Shown here one piece after another: positions 1-9,489 of a stretch of DNA of 64,000 nucleotides (position 1 is the stretch's first letter; every line of letters starts with the position of its first letter). The notes below the pieces were generated by a model. It was not told where the DNA came from. It made no database searches and saw only the letters and a program-made list of their open reading frames with translations. The DNA comes from Hungatella sp. UBA7603. Lineage in GTDB: Bacteria; Bacillota; Clostridia; Lachnospirales; Lachnospiraceae. The DNA lies in NCBI GenBank assembly GCA_002478865.1, contig DLJZ01000022.1, forward strand, positions 105,350-169,349. Reading direction: 5' to 3'. The position numbers and the translations under genes were made by a program.

Positions 1-1002
1 ATCATGGTAGGAATTCCAAAGTGCTTCCATCTCTGGATATTCTTCGCAGTATGCTGCAAACATAACGTTCCATGCAGCTTCTACTTCTGCCTTTTCCTCA
101 GCCAGTTTCTTATAGTGGCTATATACCTCTTCTGGTACAAAGAAAGGCTCTGTGGAAGGCCAGCCAAGATTCTCTTTTAAAGCAGTGATATTGTCTGCGC
201 CAAGAGGTTCTCCATGAGCACTTGCTTTTCCCTGCTTTGCTGGACAGCCATAACCAATCTGAGTTTTTATGGTGATAAAGGATGGGCGCTCGGTATCTGC
301 CTTCGCTTCTTCGATGGCGCGGGCAATAGCACCTAGATCATTTCCGTCTTCTACGGTAATGGTCTGGAAATGGAATGCCTCCATGCGTTTTTGAACATCC
401 TCAGTAAATGCGATGTCAGTGCTTCCTTCGATGGAAATCTCGTTGGAATCATAGAAAATAATTAGCTTTGAAAGGCCTAGGGTGCCTGCCAGAGATAGGG
501 TTTCAGAAGAGATTCCTTCCATCATACATCCATCACCGCCAAGGGCATAAGTATAATGATCCACAACTGGAAACTCATCCTTATTAAATACAGAAGCCAG
601 ATGGCTCTCTGCAATCGCCATACCAACTGCCATACCCATACCAGCTCCTAAAGGTCCTGTTGTTGCTTCGATGCCAACGGTGTGACCATATTCTGGATGT
701 CCTGGTGTCTTAGAACCAAGCTGACGGAAATTCATCAAATCCTCTTTGGAGAGGTTTCCATATCCAAACAAGTGAAGCAAGGAATACAAAAGCATGGAAC
801 CATGGCCTCCTGATAACACAAAACGATCCCTGTTTGCCCAATCAGGATCAGCCGGGTTATGGTTTAAATGGTTTGCCCATAATTCATAAGCCGCGGATGC
901 ACAACCTAAAGGGAGTCCGGGGTGTCCGGAATTGGCTTTCTGGATCGCATCTGCTGATAGGATGCGGATTGCATTAATTGACATGGTTTCGACGTTGCTC
1001 AT
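1..1002 (-). CDS. tkt: Transketolase, N-terminal part (cut by window edge)
   Basis: Transketolase moves two-carbon ketol units between sugar phosphates in the non-oxidative pentose phosphate pathway, using thiamine diphosphate in the cytosol. The window holds 334 codons, about half of the usual ~660 residues; the C-terminal pyrimidine-binding half lies beyond base 1. Family signatures are clear: SGHPG near residue 27, GGHGSMLLYSLLH near 65, GPLGAG, and the ThDP-binding GDGCMMEG near 155 closing with FYDSN. The start has AGGAGG 9 nt upstream, and its ATG overlaps the TGA of the preceding gene as ATGA, so the two are probably translationally coupled. Truncation is by the window, not by mutation. 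Confidence 0.96.
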   Translation of the reverse strand, partial: MSNVETMSINAIRILSADAIQKANSGHPGLPLGCASAAYELWANHLNHNPADPDWANRDRFVLSGGHGSMLLYSLLHLFGYGNLSKEDLMNFRQLGSKTPGHPEYGHTVGIEATTGPLGAGMGMAVGMAIAESHLASVFNKDEFPVVDHYTYALGGDGCMMEGISSETLSLAGTLGLSKLIIFYDSNEISIEGSTDIAFTEDVQKRMEAFHFQTITVEDGNDLGAIARAIEEAKADTERPSFITIKTQIGYGCPAKQGKASAHGEPLGADNITALKENLGWPSTEPFFVPEEVYSHYKKLAEEKAEVEAAWNVMFAAYCEEYPEMEALWNSYHD

Positions 1003-2273
1003 TGGTATTGTCCTCCTATTTGTAATCTTATTTCTTTCATATTTTGGGGACCCGTAACGATCAGTGTATTGGGAAATCTGCCGTTTCGGATCTTAGTTAC
1101 CGGAAAATCAAATGTACCGGAAAATTTTAGCCTGCCGGACATGTTATAGACTCTACACGAATTCTCATTATACAGAAATACATGATTACCGTCAATATCA
1201 GCATTGGTATACGGATACTGAAATACCTTGGAAAAGACCTGTTTTCCATCTGGTCTGTAAATATCTAAGCGGTAAGGATTCTCGCCCCCCGGGTTGTCCA
1301 CGATGAGACCCACATATTTACCAGAATAAAATACGCTTTTTATCTGCTCTTTGATTGGAATCTGTTTGACTAATTCTGGGGAAAGAGCATTTTTTGTTGA
1401 GTAAAACGATACGCTGTTGTCTGAGAAAGCACAAGCGTAGGTATCGTCTAAGAAATGCACCTGGGCCACAAGGGAGGAATCATAGGGTTCATCAAATCCA
1501 CCAACCAGCCTGTCCGGAATACTTTTTCCGATTTCTGCAAAATTGTGGAACGCTACCCTTCCATTTAAAGTGCCGTTCTTTAAATAGGCATAGGCTCCCA
1601 TGAGCTGAGTTCCATCTGGAGATAAACTAATATCAACCGGATAGCCGGAATCTCCCCCTAACAGAGCCTTGATCTTTACATCAAGTGCTGATCCGTCTTG
1701 TTTGAAAAAATATATGTAATTGGCGGTTGAATCCTCTAAGACCGCGGCAACCACTCCCTGAGAGGAGACCGTTGCTTTCACAATCGGGAGAACCGTAGTA
1801 GCTACCCCAACATTTCCTGCCTTATTAAATATATAAATGGAATTGCCCTGCAAATCTGCAATTGCAGCATACTCTCCATTAACAACCGCCTTTGGTGACT
1901 TCATCTCATAGCTTTGGATCCATACTTCTTTTCCTTGGGAATCCAGATAGGAAGCACCATCTTTACTGTATTTGAGTAGATTGGAGCCAAAGTTTAGATA
2001 TCCCTCATAGCTTCCCTCATTCAGTTCCTTTGACCATACCACACCATAACCGGTGTAATGGTATAAACTGAAATACTCAAACGCACCGATGCCACCTGCT
2101 GCCAACACCAATAATACCACCAAAGAAATCCGAAACCGCTTCTTTTTTACCTTACTACGGGCTTTTTTAATGATCTCTTCACTGGATTCATCCTTGTTGC
2201 CGGAATTTTGAACAATCTGACTCCGAAGCTGGTTTTTTTTAATCTCTCTGTTCATTGAGTTCCATTCGCTCAT
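999..2273 (-). CDS. Membrane-anchored beta-propeller-like protein (DUF5711-like)
   Basis: This 424-residue protein has a basic cytoplasmic N-terminus, one transmembrane segment (about residues 48-66), and a long extracytoplasmic part with repeated beta-strand blocks of the PQQ/WD-propeller kind (for example YLDSQGKEVW, SIYIFNKAGN, DISLSPDGTQL, LDIYRPDGKQVF). It resembles proteins annotated as DUF5711 in Lachnospiraceae; that name is from memory. The function is unknown; a sensor or scaffold role outside the membrane is a guess. AGGAGAG precedes the ATG. It overlaps the transketolase start by 4 bases, so it is probably cotranscribed with it. Confidence 0.8.
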   Translation of the reverse strand: MSEWNSMNREIKKNQLRSQIVQNSGNKDESSEEIIKKARSKVKKKRFRISLVVLLVLAAGGIGAFEYFSLYHYTGYGVVWSKELNEGSYEGYLNFGSNLLKYSKDGASYLDSQGKEVWIQSYEMKSPKAVVNGEYAAIADLQGNSIYIFNKAGNVGVATTVLPIVKATVSSQGVVAAVLEDSTANYIYFFKQDGSALDVKIKALLGGDSGYPVDISLSPDGTQLMGAYAYLKNGTLNGRVAFHNFAEIGKSIPDRLVGGFDEPYDSSLVAQVHFLDDTYACAFSDNSVSFYSTKNALSPELVKQIPIKEQIKSVFYSGKYVGLIVDNPGGENPYRLDIYRPDGKQVFSKVFQYPYTNADIDGNHVFLYNENSCRVYNMSGRLKFSGTFDFPVTKIRNGRFPNTLIVTGPQNMKEIRLQIGGQYQ

Positions 2274-2346
2274 GCAGTTCTCTCCTAAAAATGCCCATAT
2301 ATACTTGTAGTATACAACATTTTATTGAGAAAAGCATTATTTTTTT

Positions 2347-3648
2347 CTACGGAAGCAGTAATTTCTGACCCGCTACAATCTTATTTTCATCCTCTAATCC
2401 ATTGAGCTCACAGATTTCCTTTAACTTGTTTACCGTATGGTATTCTGCCAGACTGATTCCGTAAAGCGTCTCTCCTTCCTGCACCACATGAACTCTTGCT
2501 CCTGAAGCTGCCGCTTCCTGGTTCTTAGAAGGGGCCTCGCTGGTCTCTTTTTGCGCACTGCTCTCGCCAGTTTGTGCCTTTGTTGTCTCTGCAGCAACTT
2601 GACTCGTCTGCTCTGTGGCTTTCTCGCTTTCAGCCACGGTCTGACTTTCCTTTGTGTTGTCTGCCTCAGTCTGAGCCAAGCTTGTTTCCGGGGTTACAGC
2701 GGTTTCTGTTGGCACCTGAGCTTGACCTGCCTGGGTTGGCTGGGTATTCGACATCGTCTCCTTATTCACTGCTGTTGTGGGCGATATGCCAGCTTCTGCA
2801 TCTTCCACCACCACTCCGGTTTGAGACTTACTTTCTTTTTTATGATCTCCTGCTAAAAACTTTTCCGCTTTTGCCGGAATGGCAGAAACGATGACACTTT
2901 CCATGTTTTGCATTCGCTCAAAGTTGTTAAACATAACAATTCCGCCAGCTAATATGACGACTGACATGGCTGTACACATGCCCCGAAGAAGCCCGGCGGT
3001 CTGATGCCTGTCCGTCGCTTCCTCTTTATGTTCGTCCATCCGCTTGCGGAATTCTTCAATAACCTTATCATTTGTATCAGTTTCGATACGTTTTACATCT
3101 TTTCGCAGTACCATATAGTCCTGCATCATTTGGTTTCTTTCATAATATATACTATAGCCCTGGAGCTTGTAAAATCCATCTTCTGATGTTATGTAAACTG
3201 TTTCATCTCCTTCGATTCCATTGCTTAAATACATCAACTTGTTGGTGCCTTCAAAATACTGCATATGTTGTTTCCAGTAATTCAAAGGAGTCAAATCATC
3301 TCCTGGACTGCCACATAAAAACCAGCCGAGAATTGATCTCTTTGGGAAAAGCTGATCAATGCTTTGATAAGCCTTTTTCCAGGAAATATCAGTAAATGAT
3401 ACCCTTCCTGCTTCTGTCACATCCTCCATCTCCAAAGCGCCATCTATGAAGATATAAGGCGTTCCGTCATTGAGTTCCAAACTACCAAGCAGTAGGCCTA
3501 TCCGCAGCCCTTGTCCTCCCACAGGATACAGACGTTTTAAATACGTGTTCACATAATCCTCAACATATAGTTTTACGATCTGATCCCGTTCCCCGATCTG
3601 CCTGATGTTCTTTGGCAGCTTCGGGTACGGATTGTATAATTCACCCAT
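2347..3648 (-). CDS. Membrane protein with C-terminal LysM domain
   Basis: The 433-residue product has three parts. A folded N-terminal domain of ~190 residues contains GLLLGSLELNDGTPYIFIDGAL and ILGWFLCGSPGDDLTPL, a layout that recalls MPN/JAB-type folds without their full metal motif. A transmembrane segment follows near residue 225. After it come ~120 residues rich in Thr, Glu, Gln and Ala and a C-terminal LysM (VHVVQEGETLYGISLAEYHT to VAGQKLLLP) that should bind peptidoglycan. It is therefore likely anchored in the membrane with LysM reaching the wall. ATG at 3648 is preferred over a GTG two codons earlier because GAGGTG is correctly spaced. A spore or envelope role is suggested only by the neighbour yyaC. 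Confidence 0.8.
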   Translation of the reverse strand: MGELYNPYPKLPKNIRQIGERDQIVKLYVEDYVNTYLKRLYPVGGQGLRIGLLLGSLELNDGTPYIFIDGALEMEDVTEAGRVSFTDISWKKAYQSIDQLFPKRSILGWFLCGSPGDDLTPLNYWKQHMQYFEGTNKLMYLSNGIEGDETVYITSEDGFYKLQGYSIYYERNQMMQDYMVLRKDVKRIETDTNDKVIEEFRKRMDEHKEEATDRHQTAGLLRGMCTAMSVVILAGGIVMFNNFERMQNMESVIVSAIPAKAEKFLAGDHKKESKSQTGVVVEDAEAGISPTTAVNKETMSNTQPTQAGQAQVPTETAVTPETSLAQTEADNTKESQTVAESEKATEQTSQVAAETTKAQTGESSAQKETSEAPSKNQEAAASGARVHVVQEGETLYGISLAEYHTVNKLKEICELNGLEDENKIVAGQKLLLP

Positions 3649-3710
3649 TGGCACACCTCGCTATTCTTTATAATCCAATGCATCATAGCATGTAACAGGC
3701 GAAAAACGTG

Positions 3711-4310
3711 TCAAAGTATGGACGTGTTCTCCCATAACTTTTCGACAAGAAAAATACTATGGCTGATACAGTCAGCCATACGCATGACAATGGAAAGTCT
3801 TATGCTTTGGAGCATAAGAGGGTCATAATTACTACAACTACCAACGATTCCTGTTATGAAGATATCTCCCACTGACCGAAGTTCCTTACTCACTCCAAGC
3901 CCTGGTTTTAAGGCACCTCTGCCAAGAGTCACATGACCGATGTGCTCCATATTTCCAACAGAAGCATCCACAGCTACTATCACATAATTTGGATATCTTA
4001 AGCGAAGCAAGGTCTGATACGTTTCAAGATTCATGGCGTGTACCGGTCGTTCCAAAGTCCCAATGACTTCTATGTGCTCCAGACTTTGTTCTTTTAGCTT
4101 GTAACCGATTAAGGGCCCAAGGCTGTCTCCCGTGGAACGGTCGGTGCCGATGCACAAAAAAAGTACTCCTGATGCTTTCTTATTTTCCAGTTCTATACTT
4201 ATCATATCATAAAGTCTGGAAGCAAAGTCCTCTGTTTCAAAGGAATGCTTTGTGTCATAATAAAAAACGTCCCGGTTACTCCGGATCGAAATTCTTTCCC
4301 ATAGTTTCAT
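3711..4310 (-). CDS. yyaC: Spore protease YyaC
   Basis: This is a 199-residue member of the DUF1256/YyaC family, a sporulation protein related to the germination protease and hydrogenase-maturation protease fold. The hallmark FLCIGTDRSTGDSLGPLIG lies near residue 50, followed by VDASVGNMEHIGHV and a Gly/Ser-rich GIVGSCSNYDPLMLQSIRL near the C-terminus, all typical of the family. Length is normal. AGGAAATT lies just before the ATG. It sits directly upstream of the LysM gene on the same strand, 62 nt away, so the two may be cotranscribed in sporulation; no sigma-factor promoter was verified. Confidence 0.9.
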   Translation of the reverse strand: MKLWERISIRSNRDVFYYDTKHSFETEDFASRLYDMISIELENKKASGVLFLCIGTDRSTGDSLGPLIGYKLKEQSLEHIEVIGTLERPVHAMNLETYQTLLRLRYPNYVIVAVDASVGNMEHIGHVTLGRGALKPGLGVSKELRSVGDIFITGIVGSCSNYDPLMLQSIRLSIVMRMADCISHSIFLVEKLWENTSIL

Positions 4311-4399
4311 AATTTCCTGCCTTGCTGTCCTTATTTTCTCTGTTCTATTATAAGCCGTGATTTATGGAATTATTCACTACATCGTCCTAGAAAAATCGC

Positions 4400-4445
4400 A
4401 AAAAAAAAGTGCAGGAAACAACTGCTTTCGCGTGTCTTCCTGCAC
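4400..4445 (-). terminator. Rho-independent terminator
   Basis: On the minus strand a 9-bp stem (GTGCAGGAA/TTCCTGCAC) is followed by an eight-base T run. It ends the coiled-coil membrane protein transcript and isolates it from yyaC. Confidence 0.85.
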
Positions 4446-4452
4446 CTTCATT

Positions 4453-5544
4453 TTATTCCTTAAGACTCGAATATAGAGTTTTAGCTTCTCCTATGGTGGT
4501 CGCCTTCCCCATTCGTATCATATCAGCCAGTTCATCAAGCAGCTCTGGTATCATAAATTCTTTTCCAATATAAGAAGTATAATTGTCGTTGATAAACAAT
4601 GTCTGCTCCTTTACCCGGATCTCAGCTTCTTTGCCATTAGTCTGAGCTTCTTCATAATCCTTTGTAAGCTTTGATAAGATATCTTTTCTGCCATCTGCAA
4701 TTTCATCTGATATAATAGTCTTTGTTACCTTATCAAACGTGTTTAGGGCTTCCCTTTTCTTATCCATGATATCGGTTAGCTCTTGTTCAATTCTTGCAAT
4801 TTCATCATCATATTTTCCTAAATCATAAGACGCTTCATCCCGGTCCCTTTTAATGGAATGGATGATAACCTTCATCTTCCGTTCGTTGGTCTTAATAAGA
4901 TCCCTGATGGTTCTTCCTTTTCTCAAGGCACTAAGATGCTTCATCTTTGTCCAATTATAGATGAAGATATAAATGCTCCCAAAGATAACAATGGTCAAAA
5001 AATAAATTCCAATTAAATAAAATAAGGTTTTCTCTGGAAGAAGAAAATAGATTCCACATGGAATGGCAAGAAAAAATATGAGGATAACTGTAATTAAAAG
5101 CATCCATTCCCGAAATCCTCCCGGCAGATAGAGTGCATAATAAAGCCTGCTGTTGCAAAATCTGGGAACTCTCTCCTGCCGGAACACGTCCTTCATCTGC
5201 TGCCTCAGCTCTTTATTATTGTCCTTAAGCTCTGCAGTTTCCTCTTCAATTCGCTCTTTCATCCCTTGATTCTTGGCCTTTTCTCGTTTGGCCCTCATCC
5301 GCTTTAGTGCATCTTGTTCTCGTTCAATTTCTTTGTCATAGGTGCCTTCGATCTCATCAATTCTCTTCTTGATCGTAAGGCTAATATCATCTGCCACTGC
5401 CTTTCGTTCTGCTTCCAGCTCCTTTTCCAGATGTCTCTTCTCCTGATGGAACTTTTCCAGCAGATTTCTGCTTGCAGACAGCTCTTGGACGGCTCTGCAT
5501 GCCTCTCCAAGAAAACCAACCTGATCCGTTATGGGTTGTGCCAT
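4453..5544 (-). CDS. Coiled-coil protein with two transmembrane segments
   Basis: I do not recognise this 363-residue protein as a named family. It begins with a long charged heptad-rich stretch (residues ~30-135; LEKFHQEKRHLEKELEAER is typical). Two adjacent transmembrane helices follow (about 150-170 and 178-200, WMLLITVILIFFLAIPC and YLIGIYFLTIVIFGSIYIF), and a second long coiled coil runs to the end. Both coils should lie on the same side of the membrane. ATG at 5544 is chosen over the upstream ATG because GGGAG sits 7 nt before it. A strong terminator follows the stop codon. It could be a structural or septum-associated protein, but that is a guess. Confidence 0.75.
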   Translation of the reverse strand: MAQPITDQVGFLGEACRAVQELSASRNLLEKFHQEKRHLEKELEAERKAVADDISLTIKKRIDEIEGTYDKEIEREQDALKRMRAKREKAKNQGMKERIEEETAELKDNNKELRQQMKDVFRQERVPRFCNSRLYYALYLPGGFREWMLLITVILIFFLAIPCGIYFLLPEKTLFYLIGIYFLTIVIFGSIYIFIYNWTKMKHLSALRKGRTIRDLIKTNERKMKVIIHSIKRDRDEASYDLGKYDDEIARIEQELTDIMDKKREALNTFDKVTKTIISDEIADGRKDILSKLTKDYEEAQTNGKEAEIRVKEQTLFINDNYTSYIGKEFMIPELLDELADMIRMGKATTIGEAKTLYSSLKE

Positions 5545-5625
5545 CTTAAGTCTCCCTTCTTGGGTTTTTCCTATCAAGATTCTATCATATATTTCACTGT
5601 TTTACAATGTCCGTCATTTTCCACC

Positions 5626-5655
5626 TTGCGCTCTCTCCTTTCCCAATGATATAAT
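5626..5655 (+). promoter_or_regulatory. Sigma-A type promoter for the 88-residue protein
   Basis: TTGCGC at 5626-5631 and TATAAT at 5650-5655 are separated by 18 nt, about 55 nt upstream of the plus-strand gene at 5712. Confidence 0.6.
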
Positions 5656-5711
5656 CGTTTTATCATGAAAACAAAGGGTGTAACTGTTGCATTAAGAAGG
5701 GATAATACATT

Positions 5712-5978
5712 ATGTTTCGCATATGGGCAAAATTAGTCAAAGACACAAGGTTCCTTAAGGATACTGTTATCTGCAACTCTGATTACAGCCAGTCCAGGAC
5801 TACTATGATATTTAGCGCTCTGGAAGAGATCTGCTACCAGTTTGACTTGGGAAAACCGATCTGGCTTGATGCCACTGTCTCGGAGTTTAAAAAACACTCC
5901 AAAGCCAGGTTCACCCAGGATAACTTTATTGAACACATAGACTTTGACTTTCTGGAAATCCAGGTCATTGAAGAATAA
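5712..5978 (+). CDS. Small hypothetical protein, 88 residues
   Basis: This is a short isolated plus-strand gene whose family I do not recognise. The acidic, soluble product has no signal peptide or membrane segment. It contains LDATVSEFKKHSKARFTQDN and ends in DFDFLEIQVIEE. Support for its being real comes from its own promoter at 5626-5655, a purine-rich AAGAAGGG upstream of the ATG, and a perfect terminator palindrome starting at the stop codon. The antisense open frame of similar length lacks these signals. Confidence 0.7.
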   Translation: MFRIWAKLVKDTRFLKDTVICNSDYSQSRTTMIFSALEEICYQFDLGKPIWLDATVSEFKKHSKARFTQDNFIEHIDFDFLEIQVIEE

Positions 5979-6009
5979 AAGGGCTGTCGCACATGTGCGA
6001 CAGCCCTTT
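5978..6009. terminator. Bidirectional terminator
   Basis: This is a perfect palindrome with arms AAAGGGCTGTCGCA/TGCGACAGCCCTTT, with A and T runs on the flanks. It lies between converging genes ending at 5978 (plus) and 6023 (minus) and probably serves both. Confidence 0.85.
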
Positions 6010-6022
6010 CACTAAGTGTAGC

Positions 6023-6793
6023 TTACTGACTTCCCATTGTACTTGGGTCAACTTCAGTATAACCTTCTAAATCCGGAGTCGTAACTTCTACGGTCTGACC
6101 CGGATTATTATAGGTTGCATCGGTATCCATAACCATGGAAATGGTCTCGCCCTGAGCAGTCATATCCAAAGACATATTAATCTTTGATTTGGAGAAGTAA
6201 CCATCTTTATTCACAGTTGCTTCGCCCTTTACTTCTTTGATGTTATAGGTTACGCCTTCTAAGTTGGTTCCCATCTGAGCGATCAGATCTTTTACATAGG
6301 AATCCATCTTTTGTGCGTCCACGGTAAAGGTGATAATCTGATTATCGCCATCTTTTTTTGCTGAGATTTCCTTCATATAGGAAGCATCTAAGCTTGCACC
6401 TTCTGTGCTCTGCTTTACCTGCTCCATCATTTCTTTGAGATCCATGGCATATTTGATTTTCTGTCCCATGGAGGTCATGTAGTAATATCCGTTTTCATAG
6501 TACATGGAGATATCCAGGTCCTGTCCCATCACTGAGGTAGTTCCTGTCGCAGAATACTTCATTGTTTCTTTATTGATATCTGCAATCTTCATATCCAGAT
6601 TCATCTTCATGTCTGTCTTGTTCTCACCCTGAGTCATCTGAGTATTGACTATGGAAGTTACATCCATAGATGTCAGCTCTGAAGTTTTCTTCGTCGCCTC
6701 ATTGTAAATCGTTTTTGCGTCCTTTGCTCCTGCACAGGCAGTCATAGAAAATGCCATAGCAAAAACAAGGAACATGGTTAAAGTCTTTTTCAT
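6023..6793 (-). CDS. Lipoprotein (DUF6612/LppX-like fold suspected)
   Basis: A 256-residue exported lipoprotein: the N-terminus MKKTLTMFLVFAMAFSMTAC ends in a lipobox Cys at residue 20. The mature part alternates strands ending in conserved-looking blocks (YENGYYYMTSMGQKIKYAMD, ITFTVDAQKMDSYVKDLIAQ), as in the LolA/LppX-like lipoproteins often named DUF6612 in Firmicutes. That assignment is inferred from the pattern and not searched. Ligand and role are unknown. ATG at 6793 is used because AAGGAGG lies 6 nt before it; the upstream in-frame ATG has none. It is monocistronic, with the bidirectional terminator just downstream. Confidence 0.8.
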   Translation of the reverse strand: MKKTLTMFLVFAMAFSMTACAGAKDAKTIYNEATKKTSELTSMDVTSIVNTQMTQGENKTDMKMNLDMKIADINKETMKYSATGTTSVMGQDLDISMYYENGYYYMTSMGQKIKYAMDLKEMMEQVKQSTEGASLDASYMKEISAKKDGDNQIITFTVDAQKMDSYVKDLIAQMGTNLEGVTYNIKEVKGEATVNKDGYFSKSKINMSLDMTAQGETISMVMDTDATYNNPGQTVEVTTPDLEGYTEVDPSTMGSQ

Positions 6794-6902
6794 AGTTTCC
6801 TCCTTAAAAATGTGTTTCCTAGATACCATTTAATCATATCATGATATTATATTATTTCCAAATTAAGTTTTGTTAAATAGTTACTTAAGAAAATAAAATG
6901 AA

Positions 6903-6951
6903 AAATCCGGCGTCCGGGCTGAAACCAAAAAGGTCCAAGCCGGAGCGCCGG
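6903..6951 (-). terminator. Terminator of pgi
   Basis: On the minus strand a long GC-rich stem (CCGGCGCTCCGGCT with AGCCCGGACGCCGG) is followed by ATTTTTCATTTT. It ends the pgi transcript. Confidence 0.85.
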
Positions 6952-6968
6952 TATCATATTCATACACC

Positions 6969-8315
6969 TTATAATCGTTTTAACAATTCTTCTCTTTCCT
7001 TCTCATAACCAGGTTTTCCTAACAGTGCGAACATGTTCTTTTTATAACTTTCCACTCCTGGCTGGTTAAATGGATTCACTCCCAGCAGATACCCGCTGAC
7101 ACCGCAGGCATACTCAAAGAAATAAAATAACTGTCCTAGGCTGTATTCGTCCTGTTCTGGAATATCAATCACCAGATTAGGCACATCACCATCGCTATGA
7201 GCTATAATGGTGCCGTTCATGGCACTCTTATTTACAAAATCAACACTCTTTCCAGCAAGATAGTTCATGCCGTCAGTATCCACTTCTTCTTCCTTTAAAA
7301 GAATCTCTGCAGGAGATTCCTGGACATTTAAAACAGTTTCGAACATAATTCTTGCCCCATCCTGAATAAACTGTCCCATAGAGTGGAGATCTGCGGTCAA
7401 ATCTACTGCCGCTGGAAAAATACCTCTCTGGTCCTTACCTTCACTCTCACCAAAGAGCTGTTTCCACCATTCGGATACATAATGAAGGCTTGGTTCATAA
7501 TTGGCTACGATTTCAACTGTCTTGCCCTTTCTAAGAAGGATATTGCGGACAGCCGCATACTGGAGCGCACCATTAGACTCATATGGAGTCTTGGTGACTT
7601 CTAATCTCGCATCACTTGCTCCTTCCATCAGTCTTTCAATGTCAGCACCTGATACTGCGATGGGAAGAAGTCCTACGGCAGTGAGCACAGAAAAGCGTCC
7701 GCCTACATCATCAGGCACCACAAAGGTTTCATATCCTTCTTGGTCTGCCAGACTTTTAAGCGCTCCTTTTTCTTTATCCGTGGTGGCATAAATCCTTTTA
7801 TTTGCCTCCTCACGACCATACTTTTCAATTAACATGTCCTTAAACACACGGAAAGCGATGGCAGGCTCTGTTGTGGTGCCGGACTTAGATATCATATTTA
7901 CGGAGAAATCTTTTCCTTTTAGCACATCTTTTAAATCGTTGATGTATTTGCTGCTAATGCTGTTTCCAACAAAATAGATCTCCGGAGTTTTACGAGTTTC
8001 TTTGGATAATACATTATAAAAACTATGGGATAAAAATTCAATGGCTGCTCTTGCACCAAGATAGGAACCGCCAATTCCAACCACTAAGAGTACATCAGAG
8101 TCCGATTGAATCTTTTTTGCAGCTTCCTTTATTCGGTGAAACTCTTCCTTATCATAATCGGACGGAAGGTCGATCCAGCCTAAAAAATCATTGCCTGCAC
8201 CAGATTTGTTCATTAAGGTGTCTCTTGCACACATAACCGCAGACTTCATATTATCCATCTCTTCTGCTGAAACAAAGCCGGATGCTTTGGAATAATCAAA
8301 AACTATATTTCCCAT
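6969..8315 (-). CDS. pgi: Glucose-6-phosphate isomerase
   Basis: Interconverts glucose 6-phosphate and fructose 6-phosphate in glycolysis and gluconeogenesis. The 448-residue product has the usual length of the short clostridial/bacillar form. Diagnostic stretches include [18 protein letters not shown], the phosphate-binding [27 protein letters not shown] (PROSITE-type signature), the catalytic Glu region [10 protein letters not shown], and [17 protein letters not shown] at the C-terminus. GGAG lies 9 nt upstream of the ATG. A TATAAT at 8370-8375 on the minus strand is the likely -10, and a terminator follows, so it appears monocistronic. Confidence 0.97.
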   Translation of the reverse strand: MGNIVFDYSKASGFVSAEEMDNMKSAVMCARDTLMNKSGAGNDFLGWIDLPSDYDKEEFHRIKEAAKKIQSDSDVLLVVGIGGSYLGARAAIEFLSHSFYNVLSKETRKTPEIYFVGNSISSKYINDLKDVLKGKDFSVNMISKSGTTTEPAIAFRVFKDMLIEKYGREEANKRIYATTDKEKGALKSLADQEGYETFVVPDDVGGRFSVLTAVGLLPIAVSGADIERLMEGASDARLEVTKTPYESNGALQYAAVRNILLRKGKTVEIVANYEPSLHYVSEWWKQLFGESEGKDQRGIFPAAVDLTADLHSMGQFIQDGARIMFETVLNVQESPAEILLKEEEVDTDGMNYLAGKSVDFVNKSAMNGTIIAHSDGDVPNLVIDIPEQDEYSLGQLFYFFEYACGVSGYLLGVNPFNQPGVESYKKNMFALLGKPGYEKEREELLKRL

Positions 8316-8425
8316 TTCCCATATCTCCTTTTTCCTTATGTTCAGGTTGCTGACTGCCTGTTTAGGGAAATTATATCATATAATCCTTCCGTTTGCGACA
8401 TGATTTTCCTGGTACCGCCAAATGT

Positions 8426-9361
8426 TCAGGTTAGATATTCTTGAAGAATTTCACCAATTAGTTTTAATTCTTCTGGGTTTAAATCTTTAAGCCAATCCTC
8501 TCCTGCCCGGTTGCTTCTCTCTTTTTCCCGGCTTGCCGCAATCTGTTCCAAACTCCGTTTTAGATAATCCACATCTCGCCTGTTACTCGCAGCCTCTGAA
8601 GCTACCGGTTTTTCCATCTCCGGTCCTATTTGATCTGGATACTGCTCCATTTGTGGTGCCTGACGATTTCTTACTGGTTTTTCCGGTCTCTCTGATTTTA
8701 ATCTCTGCCTTGCACTTCTTCTATCCGGTTTAGGCTCGGCCTCTTTAATTTCTTCTACTCCATTTTTACTTGCTTGGGAATAAATAGACCTTATATTTTC
8801 ACGGGGCTCCAAATGCGGTCCCGACATTGCATCTAAATCATCTCGTTCCTGATCCAATCGATATATGAGGATATTTTCCAGATAATTGTCAAGCGCCGCA
8901 AATAGCTGCTGCCGTTTCTCTGAAATTCCTGCCCCATGCTCCACTAATATAGTAAAGAGTCCTGCCATGATTCCAACGGAACCATATAATACGATGTAAT
9001 ACGGATCGGTTCGATACCAATAGGAAGCAAATGCTGCACCGCCTCCCAGCAAAAAGCACCATAACGTCATTTGATTGGAAAAGATGTTCCAACCGTGGAA
9101 GGTGACCCCCATACATCTAAAGTCATACATCTGACGCTCTAAATAAGGTTTGATTCTTGGAATACCTTGGTTTAACTGATATGTAGATTCCGTCTTCTGC
9201 TTAAAGGCACGAAGACTCTTATTCTTCGTAAGTAATAGGTTGTCCGATTCTTTAATCATTCTTTTGTAGAGGTTACGTGTCAGCCATCTGGTGATTACAC
9301 CGATGCCGCAAAATGCTGCTAGCACGTATAACGCCTTGCCTGTCTGTAAAAATTCCAGCAT
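8426..9361 (-). CDS. Membrane protein with charged cytoplasmic tail
   Basis: I do not recognise this 311-residue protein. There is a transmembrane segment near residues 10-28, a cytoplasmic-looking loop of ~60 residues, two more helices around 91-136 (MTLWCFLLGGGAAFASYWY and YYIVLYGSVGIMAGLFTIL), then ~170 highly charged residues rich in Arg, Glu and Lys. The tail ends in a compact DWLKDLNPEELKLIGEILQE. ATG at 9361 follows AAAGGGGAG at good spacing, whereas the frame open upstream to 9418 has no ribosome site. A Lachnospiraceae-specific membrane protein is the most that can be said. Confidence 0.75.
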   Translation of the reverse strand: MLEFLQTGKALYVLAAFCGIGVITRWLTRNLYKRMIKESDNLLLTKNKSLRAFKQKTESTYQLNQGIPRIKPYLERQMYDFRCMGVTFHGWNIFSNQMTLWCFLLGGGAAFASYWYRTDPYYIVLYGSVGIMAGLFTILVEHGAGISEKRQQLFAALDNYLENILIYRLDQERDDLDAMSGPHLEPRENIRSIYSQASKNGVEEIKEAEPKPDRRSARQRLKSERPEKPVRNRQAPQMEQYPDQIGPEMEKPVASEAASNRRDVDYLKRSLEQIAASREKERSNRAGEDWLKDLNPEELKLIGEILQEYLT

Positions 9362-9489
9362 AATAATAGCTCCCCTTTCGTACCCGGTCTCCCCGGGTGA
9401 TAGGTCTATTATAAACACCCGGTAAGGCTTTGGGAAGATGAGAGAGCCTAGAATCGTTCGTCAAATCCTGTCAGGATTCGATTCTGAAC

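Noticed and set aside
4955..5158. Short frame inside the coiled-coil protein gene
   Set aside because: It overlaps the transmembrane-coding part in another frame and has no start signals.
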